A stretch of DNA of 5,127 nt, taken from Gallionellaceae bacterium. GTDB taxonomy: Bacteria; Pseudomonadota; Gammaproteobacteria; Burkholderiales; Gallionellaceae. Both the position numbers and the translations under genes were made by a program. Under the pieces are notes generated by a model. It saw only the letters and a list, made by a program, of their open reading frames with translations. It had not been told where the DNA came from and did no database searches. The stretch lies in NCBI GenBank assembly GCA_947445045.1, contig CANFCA010000112.1, positions 1 to 5,127 of the forward strand, written 5' to 3'. Below are positions 1 to 4,856 of the stretch, piece after piece. The stretch's first letter is position 1; every line of letters begins with the position of its first letter.

Positions 1-712
1 AACCACGTTGCAACACCTTGTCCAACGAGGCTTCGCGACCATTGCTTACAACTAAACCATTGCCAGGCACAGTACGCACCAAGTGGTGAAACTGCGTTTC
101 AATCGCGGCGAGATCCGCAAAAATATCTGCGTGATCAAACTCCAAATTATTAAGGATGGCTGTGCGTGGATGGTAGTGAACAAATTTTGAACGCTTATCA
201 AAAAATGCTGTGTCGTATTCGTCCGCTTCGATGACGAAGAAGGGTGATTCAGTGAGTCGCGCTGAGATGCCGAAATTTTCCGGCACGCCGCCAATTAAAA
301 AACAGGGGTTCAGTTTTGCGTATTCCAATATCCACGCCAACATCGCGCTGGTGGAGGTTTTGCCGTGTGTGCCTGCAACACCCAACACCCACTTTTCGCG
401 CAATATCGTATCTGCCAGCCATTGCGGGCCGGAGATGTAGGGAAAGTTACGATTGAGGATTTCCTCCATCAACGGATTGCCGCGCGTGACCACATTGCCG
501 ATAACAAACATATCGGGCTTGAGTGAAAGCTGCTCAACGCCAAAGCCTTCAATCAGCTCGATGCCCTGCGCTTCAAGCTGTGTACTCATCGGTGGATATA
601 CGTTGGCATCGCAGCCAGTGACGCGATAGCCAGCTTGCTTGGCAAGCGCGGCAATGCCACCCATAAAAGTGCCGCAAATTCCGATGATGTGTATGTGCTT
701 TGCTTGGTTCAT
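1..712 (-). CDS. mpl: UDP-N-acetylmuramate:L-alanyl-gamma-D-glutamyl-meso-diaminopimelate ligase (N-terminal half, cut by window edge)
   Basis: Mpl is a cytoplasmic Mur-ligase-family enzyme. It uses ATP to join the recycled tripeptide L-Ala-gamma-D-Glu-meso-Dap to UDP-MurNAc, feeding recycled peptide back into peptidoglycan synthesis. The first 237 codons read without a stop from an ATG at 712; the family is about 450 residues, so roughly half is present. The N-terminal Rossmann-like Mur domain opens with HIIGICGTFMGG (residues 8-19). The ATP-binding P-loop is GTHGKTST (114-121). The family motif PENFGISAR (144-152) and the acidic block IEADEYDTAFFDKRSKF (161-177) follow, then NNLEFDHADIF (188-198). 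This combination separates Mpl from MurC. The start is supported by similarity; its Shine-Dalgarno is weak (AGAG about 8 nt upstream). It begins 3 nt after the stop of the broken DUF486 gene, so the two were probably co-transcribed. Nothing in the visible half looks damaged. Confidence 0.95.
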   Translation of the reverse strand, partial: MNQAKHIHIIGICGTFMGGIAALAKQAGYRVTGCDANVYPPMSTQLEAQGIELIEGFGVEQLSLKPDMFVIGNVVTRGNPLMEEILNRNFPYISGPQWLADTILREKWVLGVAGTHGKTSTSAMLAWILEYAKLNPCFLIGGVPENFGISARLTESPFFVIEADEYDTAFFDKRSKFVHYHPRTAILNNLEFDHADIFADLAAIETQFHHLVRTVPGNGLVVSNGREASLDKVLQRG

Positions 713-715
713 TGC

Positions 716-1064
716 TTACGCTCTAAAAATAAAATACACCGCGCCCATCATGCATAGCGCGGCATACAGATAATCCATCTTCAATGGTTGATTCATATAC
801 AAAACTGCAAACGGCACAAACACCGACAGCGTAATGACTTCTTGGAGAATCTTTAATTGTCCAAGATTTAGCGCGGTGTAGCCGATGCGATTGGCGGGTA
901 CCTGCAACAGATACTCGAACAGCGCAATGCCCCAGCTCACCAAGGCCGCCATGTACCAAGGTGAGCTCGACATATTCTTCAAGTGACCACGCGAAGGTCA
1001 TGAACAGATTCGACACTGCAAGCATCAACGCCGTGACCAGTAGCGGGTTTGAGATCAGAGTCAT
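716..1064 (-). pseudogene. DUF486 / DMT-like small inner-membrane protein, frameshifted
   Basis: Two overlapping frames together give one DUF486-family protein, a hydrophobic four-helix membrane protein of about 115 residues related to drug/metabolite transporters; its substrate is not established. Frame one (from ATG 1064) reads MTLISNPLLVTALML then SNLFMTFAW, ending in family register at Trp26 (987-989). Frame two resumes at His (983-985) with HLKNMSSSPWYMAALVSWG and continues through FEYLLQVPANRIGY, LGQLKILQEVITLSVF and GAVYFIFRA to TAA at 716-718. Family members read FAWYGHLK across this junction, so Tyr-Gly is missing and only 1 nt stands where 6 are expected: a net loss of 5 nt. All the rest of the domain is conserved, which suggests a recent mutation or a sequencing error. 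Neither part alone could make a full membrane bundle. The second frame has only an internal TTG for a start. No good Shine-Dalgarno precedes ATG 1064. Confidence 0.82.
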
Positions 1065-1096
1065 GAAATACTAAAATTTTTCATCGGAAGCGATTA

Positions 1097-1126
1097 TTGT
1101 AGGAGCGAGCAAGCTCGCTCCTACAA
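1097..1126. repeat. REP-like perfect palindrome (14-bp arms, AA centre)
   Basis: The arms 1097-1110 (TTGTAGGAGCGAGC) and 1113-1126 (GCTCGCTCCTACAA) are exact reverse complements separated by AA. The GTAGGAGCGAGC core resembles repetitive extragenic palindromes known from Pseudomonas and other proteobacteria. It lies in the 75-nt gap between the FKBP stop and the DUF486 start. As RNA it would form a strong hairpin on either strand, but no U-tract follows on the minus strand. A role in transcript 3'-end protection or weak termination is therefore possible but not shown. Only one copy is in this window, so dispersal through the genome is inferred. Confidence 0.75.
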
Positions 1127-1139
1127 ATGGTCAACGGTA

Positions 1140-1604
1140 TTAGCGTACACCCAATAACTCAACATCAAACACCAAAGTCGCATTCGGTGGAATCGCACCG
1201 CCCGCACCACGTGAGCCGTAGCCCATTTCTGAAGGAATAATCAGCGTGCGTTGCCCGCCTATTTTCATACCTGCTACGCCCTTATCCCAGCCCTGAATAA
1301 CACGACCACCACCCAGCGGAAAATTAAAAGGATCGCCACGATCACGCGAACTATCGAATTTTTTACCTTTATGTTCAGGCGCGGTTTCGTCATACAACCA
1401 GCCAGTGTAATGCACTGAAACATCATGCCCCGCAATCGCTTCCGCGCCAGCACCTTGCTTCACGTCAATTTTAATCAGTTCACTCATGTTGCTTTTCTCC
1501 ATCGTTGGTTTAGGGGTTTCAGCTGGTTTAGAGCACGCAGTTGTTGAAAAAATACTGGCGGACAATAAAACAGCCAGTGGTAAAAAAGTGATTCTATGAT
1601 TCAT
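1140..1604 (-). CDS. FKBP-type peptidyl-prolyl cis-trans isomerase, putative lipoprotein
   Basis: The 154-residue protein catalyses cis-trans isomerisation of Xaa-Pro bonds and assists folding. ATG 1604 is chosen over the longer frame from 1649 because AAGGAG lies 8 nt upstream and the protein then begins with a signal peptide: MNHR, a hydrophobic stretch (5-19), then TTAC with Cys24 as a probable lipidation site. The lipobox is imperfect (Thr at -3), so a soluble periplasmic form is also possible. A short Pro/Lys linker (26-37) precedes one FKBP domain (about 41-154). The domain shows VHYTGWL (64-70), FDSSRDRGDPF (83-93), PLGGGRVIQGWDKGV (96-110), GMKIGGQRTLIIPSEMGYG (112-130) and IPPNATLVFDVELL (138-151), with the usual active-site aromatics. 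A second start at Met40 (1487) with its own GGAG could yield a leaderless form. It follows argA by 53 nt. A TATAAA hexamer (1629-1634, minus strand) could drive it separately, but I see no -35. Confidence 0.93.
   Translation of the reverse strand: MNHRITFLPLAVLLSASIFSTTACSKPAETPKPTMEKSNMSELIKIDVKQGAGAEAIAGHDVSVHYTGWLYDETAPEHKGKKFDSSRDRGDPFNFPLGGGRVIQGWDKGVAGMKIGGQRTLIIPSEMGYGSRGAGGAIPPNATLVFDVELLGVR
1488..1500 (-). promoter_or_regulatory. Possible internal ribosome binding site within the FKBP gene
   Basis: On the minus strand GGAG (1497-1500) is followed 9 nt later by an in-frame ATG (1485-1487), codon 40 of the FKBP gene. The sequence after it, MSELIKIDVKQGAG, matches how stand-alone cytoplasmic FKBPs of this type begin. 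Either this is an active internal start giving a 115-residue cytoplasmic isomerase, or it is a relic from adding an export leader to a cytoplasmic FKBP. The purine-rich stretch also encodes Met-Glu-Lys, so chance is possible. Confidence 0.4.
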
Positions 1605-1636
1605 AGTTAAAACTCCTTCGTGGTGTAATTTATATG

Positions 1637-1655
1637 TGGCGATGCACATTCGCCA
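1637..1655 (-). other. Small hairpin between argA and the FKBP gene
   Basis: Six-base arms TGGCGA (1637-1642) and TCGCCA (1650-1655) flank a 7-nt loop, 3 nt after the argA stop codon. There is no U-run after it on the minus strand, so it is not a convincing intrinsic terminator. It might act in transcript processing, or be chance. Confidence 0.3.
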
Positions 1656-1657
1656 TT

Positions 1658-2980
1658 CTATATTTTTCTGACGAAGACTTTTGATTTTCGCTGATAGTTA
1701 TACAGTGACTTTTTCTGAGCAGGCAGTGCAGAGACATCGCTTTCAATAAAGCCGCGTTCGATAAACCAATGCGCAGTGCGGGTAGTGAGTACGAATAATT
1801 TCTTCAGCTTTTGTGTCTTGGCCACTTCGGCCATGTGGTTGAGGATGGCCTCACCGTAGCCGCGATCTCGGCTTTGTGCTTCGACGGCGAGGCAGGCAAG
1901 TTCGGCAGCGGCTTCGTCGGGGAAGGGATAAAGCGCAGCACAACCGACAATACGGTGGTCGTGCTCTAACACGACAAAACGTTCTATTTCCTGCTCAAGC
2001 AATTCGCGGCTGCGTCTTACCAAGATGCCCTCCTCTTCCAATGGGCGCAGCAGTTTCAAAATGCCCCCCACATCTTCGATGCTGGCATCACGCAGGGTGT
2101 TAAGTGTGCTTTCGACCACCATCGTGCCGATGCCATCATCGCTGAATAATTCTTGCAGCACCGCGCCATCGGTGTGACGGCTGATAAGGTGAGTGCGTGC
2201 CACACCTGCCTCGCAAGCACGTATTGCACAAGGCAGAAATAGATTGATGTCGTCGGATAATTTGCGTTTTCCACTCAACACTTCTTGCCCTTGCGCGACG
2301 GTGAGTTCCTTGAGCAATGCGCCTTTCTTGTCTTGCACGCCATCAGTGTTCATCAGAAATACCAGTTTGTCTGCATCCAGCGCAATAGCGGTCGCAGTAG
2401 CAACATCTTCCAGCGTGACGTTGAACACTTCGCCAGTGGGTGAATAACCAAGCGGTGAGAGCAACACCACTTCGCCAAACTCCATGCGGTCATTTAGCGC
2501 GGCCACGTCCACTTTGCGCACGCTACCTGTGTGCTGTAGATCCACGCCATTGATGATGCCGATAGGTTGCGCAGTAATGAAATTGCCACCAGCCACGCGG
2601 ATGTCAGCATTCGCCATGGGCGAATTTGCCAGCCCCATCGAGAGCAATGCCTCAATCTCGACGCGCACTCGACCCACCGCTTCTTTCACGCATTGCATCG
2701 TGTCGGCATCGGTCATGCGAATGCCGTGGTGATAAGTGTCTGCAAGACTACTTTTTGCCAAATGAGCTTCTATTTGCGGGCGCGCACCATGCACCAACAC
2801 CAAGCGTATGCCTAGTGCCGCAAGCAGATTGAAGTCGTGAGTTAGCTCAACAAACTTGCCATCCGCAACTACTTCGCCCCCAAACGCGATGACGAAAGTT
2901 CGCCCGCGAAATGCGTTGATGTAAGGTGCGACGGAACGAAACCAAGCTACAAAATCAGTGGGTGAGGCGGTAATAGGCAT
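1658..2980 (-). CDS. argA: Amino-acid N-acetyltransferase (N-acetylglutamate synthase)
   Basis: ArgA transfers acetyl from acetyl-CoA to L-glutamate, the first committed step of arginine biosynthesis, in the cytoplasm; the family is classically feedback-inhibited by arginine. The 440-residue length fits the classical two-domain ArgA (E. coli about 443). An amino-acid-kinase-like domain covers about 20-290, with FVIAFGGEVV (29-38), LVLVHGARPQI (60-70), GGNFITAQPIG (131-141) and SPLGYSPTGEVFNVTLEDVA (175-194). The C-terminal GNAT domain (about 298-440) contains the acetyl-CoA-binding QSRDRGYG (369-376) and the terminal LYNYQRKSKVFVRKI (426-440). The start at 2980 is preferred to ATG 3010: AAGGA lies 7 nt upstream of 2980, while nothing resembling a ribosome site precedes 3010, and the extra ten residues do not look like family sequence. 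The upstream region overlaps a remnant surface-protein frame, so its promoter must lie in or beside that debris. No clear arginine-repressor box was found. Confidence 0.96.
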   Translation of the reverse strand: MPITASPTDFVAWFRSVAPYINAFRGRTFVIAFGGEVVADGKFVELTHDFNLLAALGIRLVLVHGARPQIEAHLAKSSLADTYHHGIRMTDADTMQCVKEAVGRVRVEIEALLSMGLANSPMANADIRVAGGNFITAQPIGIINGVDLQHTGSVRKVDVAALNDRMEFGEVVLLSPLGYSPTGEVFNVTLEDVATATAIALDADKLVFLMNTDGVQDKKGALLKELTVAQGQEVLSGKRKLSDDINLFLPCAIRACEAGVARTHLISRHTDGAVLQELFSDDGIGTMVVESTLNTLRDASIEDVGGILKLLRPLEEEGILVRRSRELLEQEIERFVVLEHDHRIVGCAALYPFPDEAAAELACLAVEAQSRDRGYGEAILNHMAEVAKTQKLKKLFVLTTRTAHWFIERGFIESDVSALPAQKKSLYNYQRKSKVFVRKI

Positions 2981-3031
2981 ATTGATGTCCTTGTGATTTG
3001 TGCGCATCATGCCGCGCTATGATTCATCTAG

Positions 3032-3247
3032 CAACTAGAAACCACTTTACTTGCTCCAAACCCACTGAGTGAGGTAAGTGCGAGCGATGTGCAGGGCGCA
3101 ACCCTCGGCACGAATGACCGCAGCTTTAGCTTAATGGCAGCACACAAAACTAAAACCACCGCCGCGCGGGTTTACACCGTGACGTATTCCGCTACCGATG
3201 CGTCGGGTAATAAATCGTTAGCGACTGCGACGGTGTCGGCTCTTTGA
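3032..3247 (+). pseudogene. C-terminal remnant of an Ig/HYR-like surface or secreted protein
   Basis: A frame open from just after a TAG (3029-3031) to TGA (3245-3247) ends in RVYTVTYSATDASGNK followed by SLATATVSAL. The pattern G/A-RVYT-V/I-T-x-x-ATDASGN, then alternating Thr/Val, is typical of the last beta-strands of HYR/Ig-like repeats in large bacterial extracellular proteins. Further upstream, LLAPNPLSEVSASDV and SFSLMAAHK loosely recall the L-x-PN start and LRAER strand of such domains. There is no plausible start: the only ATG (3134) sits inside the domain and has no Shine-Dalgarno. The N-terminal bulk, including any signal peptide, is missing, and the divergent argA gene begins 51 nt away. 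A strong terminator follows 42 nt after the stop, consistent with the true 3' end of a former gene. The domain assignment rests on pattern recognition only. Confidence 0.55.
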
Positions 3248-3289
3248 GGGGAGTAGAGATAACGAATTTTTTGTGAGTAACTGAGAAAT

Positions 3290-3321
3290 ATGAAAAACGC
3301 GCCGTAAGGCGCGTTTTTCAT
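3290..3321 (+). terminator. Strong Rho-independent terminator, possibly bidirectional
   Basis: Arms 3290-3303 and 3308-3321 are perfect 14-bp reverse complements around a GTAA loop. The GC-rich core CGCGCC/GGCGCG is followed by TTTTT on the plus strand, and by symmetry also on the minus strand. It lies 42 nt beyond the stop of the surface-protein remnant and would insulate hicA from upstream plus-strand transcription. Confidence 0.9.
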
Positions 3322-3386
3322 TAGGGTGAAGTGAACTGGCTTCGGGTAATTAACCAAACAGTGCAACGCGTTAAACATTGCTTCGG
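3322..3386. other. Unassigned intergenic stretch between terminator and hicA control region
   Basis: No coding frame with a ribosome site, RNA gene or convincing repeat was recognised here. A minus-strand frame that crosses this stretch (up to 3396) has no family resemblance and runs antisense through the terminator and the remnant. Confidence 0.5.
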
Positions 3387-3414
3387 CATAATGCAATCAA
3401 ATAGTGATTGCATT
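3387..3414 (+). promoter_or_regulatory. Candidate hicAB promoter -10 and overlapping operator-like inverted repeat
   Basis: A perfect inverted repeat, AATGCAATCA (3390-3399) and TGATTGCATT (3405-3414) around the 5-nt spacer AATAG, lies 30 nt upstream of the hicA start. It overlaps a -10-like CATAAT (3387-3392); no good -35 was found. HicB antitoxins with ribbon-helix-helix tails autorepress by binding palindromes in their own promoters, so this repeat is the natural operator candidate. The repeat is seen directly; its role and the promoter are inferred. Confidence 0.55.
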
Positions 3415-3443
3415 TCGCTGGTTATCTTCCTATCATTATCGTC

Positions 3444-3698
3444 GTGAAAACCAAACACACCAAGACGCTCAACGCGATATTTACCAAGCCTACTTTGGCT
3501 TCGATAGCATTTTCGGATATTGAATCGTTGGTGATTGCCTTGGGTGGTGAAATGATAGAAGGCAGTGGTTCACGCATGGCATTTATATTAAACGGTAAAC
3601 GTATGGACGCACATCGACCACATCCTGGCAAGGAAGCAAAGCGTTACCAAGTGGAAAATATACGCGATTGGTTTTTAACAATGGGGATACAGCCGTGA
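3444..3698 (+). CDS. hicA: HicA-family toxin (mRNA interferase) of a type II toxin-antitoxin system
   Basis: The 84-residue protein belongs to the HicA/YcfA-like family, small double-stranded-RNA-binding-fold ribonucleases that cleave mRNA and are neutralised by HicB. Visible features are KTKHTKTLNAIFTKP (2-16), FSDIESLVIALGGEMIEGSG (23-42), SRMAFILNGKRMDAHRPHPG (43-62) and KRYQVENIRDWF (66-77). The start is set at GTG 3444 because family members begin MKTKH..TLEAIF; a TTG at 3408 in the same frame lies inside the inverted repeat and would add an unrelated extension. No clear Shine-Dalgarno precedes 3444, so toxin translation may be weak. Many HicA proteins carry a catalytic His in a GSH motif; here that place reads GSGSR, as I recall for the sub-group ending in HRPHP. 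The stop overlaps the hicB start by 4 nt. Confidence 0.9.
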   Translation: MKTKHTKTLNAIFTKPTLASIAFSDIESLVIALGGEMIEGSGSRMAFILNGKRMDAHRPHPGKEAKRYQVENIRDWFLTMGIQP

Positions 3699-4018
3699 AA
3701 AATTCAATGACTTATAAGGGCTACACCGCACGTATCGATTTTGATGACCGCGATAACCTTTTTGTCGGGCGCGTGTTGGGTATTGAAGATGTAATTAGTT
3801 TTCACGGTACAACGGTGACTGCACTGCGAACCGATTTTCGCCATGCGATTGATTTTTACTTGACCACGAATCCTGTTCCGCAAAAGCCTGCTTCAGGTAA
3901 ACTCATGTTGCGTGTATCTAGTGAGGTGCATACCGCTGCTTTGATTGCTGCGCAGGCTTCGGGGCAAAGTCTCAATCAATGGGCGACGAATGTGTTGAAG
4001 CAAGCAATACATATTTGA
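3695..4018 (+). CDS. hicB: HicB-family antitoxin
   Basis: HicB (107 residues) binds and neutralises HicA and usually represses the operon. The N-terminal RNase-H-like half reads MTYKGYTARIDFDDRDNLF (5-23), VGRVLGIEDVISFHG (24-38) and LRTDFRHAIDFYL (44-56). After a Pro/Lys linker (59-66), a ribbon-helix-helix tail reads GKLMLRVSSEVHTAALIAAQ (68-87) and SGQSLNQWATNVLKQAI (89-105), the DNA-binding type. The start is taken as GTG 3695, which overlaps the hicA stop in GTGA and has GGGGA 7 nt upstream; ATG 3707 has no ribosome site, and the frame upstream of 3695 lies within hicA. The overlap implies translational coupling. Transcription converges with rsmE, 34 nt away, and I see no clear terminator between them. 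The module appears intact. Confidence 0.93.
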   Translation: MKNSMTYKGYTARIDFDDRDNLFVGRVLGIEDVISFHGTTVTALRTDFRHAIDFYLTTNPVPQKPASGKLMLRVSSEVHTAALIAAQASGQSLNQWATNVLKQAIHI

Positions 4019-4052
4019 GGAAGTTGAAATGATTTGAAGTAGCAGAAGAAAT

Positions 4053-4784
4053 TTATTGAAAATCTCCCCACAGCGTTTGCAACGCCGCAAGCCCAACAAC
4101 CGCCGCAGTTTCAGTGCGCAACACTCTTACCCCCATACGAATAGGAGTGAAACCGCACAGCAGCGCAGAGTCACTTTCTGCTGACGTGAAACCGCCCTCT
4201 GCACCAATCAGCAAAATGATGTTTCCCAATGGTTTGATTTGACTAGACAATGATGACGCGCCTTCAGGCAACAAAATAAATTTTGTGTCAGGCGATGTTC
4301 GAGTCTGTTGCAGCCACACCATGATGTCTATGGGTGCATGTATTGTCGGCAGCACATTTCGTCCGCATTGCTCACACGCAGCGATGGCAACTTGCTGCCA
4401 ATGTTCGACGCGCTTTTCGGCTCGCTCACTGGAAAGCCTTGCAACACTGCGCTCAGTTGCGAGTGGCTGAATTTCGGATGCGCCTAGTTCGGTAGCTTTT
4501 TGAATCACCCAATCCATTTTTTCGCTGCTGGATAGAGCTTGTGCCAGTGTGATGTGTAAAGGTGATTCGCGGTTGATGTTAGCCGCGCGGATGTCACCAA
4601 CGATTACGCGCTTGCCACTCAGTTCGGCAATCACGCCATGGCATTCATTGCCGATTCCATCAAAGATTTGTACAGCATCATCTTCGCGTAATCGTAAAAC
4701 GCGAGAGGCGTGATGTGCGGCATCAGCAGGTAATTCAAACGAGCCGTTTTGCGGCAACGGCGGAGGGCAATAGAAGCGTGGCAT
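4053..4784 (-). CDS. rsmE: 16S rRNA (uracil(1498)-N(3))-methyltransferase
   Basis: RsmE uses S-adenosylmethionine to methylate N3 of U1498 in 16S rRNA within the 30S subunit. It is a SPOUT/trefoil-knot enzyme acting as a dimer. At 243 residues it matches the usual length. The N-terminal PUA-like RNA-binding part has MPRFYCPPPL (1-10) and DAAHHASRVLRLREDD (21-36). The catalytic part has SSSEKMDWVIQKATELGASE (85-104), TERSVARL (110-117), EQCGR (138-142), the SAM-binding loop IGAEGGFT (193-200) and VRVLRTETAAVVGLAAL (219-235). The loop is normally IGPEGGF, so Ala replaces Pro. The start at 4784 follows the conserved MPRFYC opening; a longer frame to 4871 would run into the divergent neighbour. 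No Shine-Dalgarno precedes 4784. A possible minus-strand promoter lies at 4819-4847. Confidence 0.97.
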   Translation of the reverse strand: MPRFYCPPPLPQNGSFELPADAAHHASRVLRLREDDAVQIFDGIGNECHGVIAELSGKRVIVGDIRAANINRESPLHITLAQALSSSEKMDWVIQKATELGASEIQPLATERSVARLSSERAEKRVEHWQQVAIAACEQCGRNVLPTIHAPIDIMVWLQQTRTSPDTKFILLPEGASSLSSQIKPLGNIILLIGAEGGFTSAESDSALLCGFTPIRMGVRVLRTETAAVVGLAALQTLWGDFQ

Positions 4785-4815
4785 GGCAAAGGGTCTGTAT
4801 AAGAATAGTTGGCGT

Positions 4816-4823
4816 GATAATAT
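4816..4823 (+). promoter_or_regulatory. Possible extended -10 element for the thioredoxin-like gene
   Basis: TGATAATA on the plus strand resembles a TGn extended -10 followed by an AT-rich hexamer, about 34 nt ahead of the gene start. No -35 is evident. It overlaps the -10 proposed for rsmE on the other strand, so the two promoters would compete if both are real. Confidence 0.25.
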
Positions 4824-4847
4824 AACGCATCGCAAAGATGTTGTTAG
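4819..4847 (-). promoter_or_regulatory. rsmE: Possible sigma70-type promoter for rsmE
   Basis: On the minus strand CTAACA (4842-4847) and TATATT (4819-4824) are separated by 17 nt, matching 4 of 6 and 5 of 6 consensus bases. Only 72 nt separate the two divergent starts, so some promoter must lie here. The exact assignment is inferred. Confidence 0.35.
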
Positions 4848-4856
4848 GAGTTCGAG

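Noticed and set aside
1605..1649. Longer FKBP gene starting at 1649
   Set aside because: AAGGAG sits directly before ATG 1604 and the signal peptide begins there; the extra 15 residues include the ribosome site itself.
1876..2832. Several plus-strand open frames of 68-84 residues and one minus-strand frame inside argA
   Set aside because: They are shadows of the intact argA reading frame, with no family resemblance or ribosome sites.
3008..3025. Possible arginine-repressor half-site (ATGAATCAT on the minus strand)
   Set aside because: Too short and lacks the paired 18-bp box structure; a match of this size is expected by chance.
3117..3150. tRNA-like string (CTTTAGCTTAATGGCAGCAC) resembling a D-arm
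   Set aside because: No matching acceptor stem, anticodon arm or T-loop sequence follows, and the stretch lies in the surface-protein remnant frame.
3172..3396. Minus-strand 74-residue open frame
   Set aside because: It runs antisense through the remnant and the terminator, has no ribosome site, and its protein resembles no family I know.
3408..3443. Longer hicA starting at TTG 3408
   Set aside because: The start falls inside the inverted repeat, the added residues are not family-like, and GTG 3444 matches the usual N-terminus.
3893..4099. Minus-strand frame spanning the hicB and rsmE 3' ends
   Set aside because: It overlaps two confident genes and shows no recognisable protein features.
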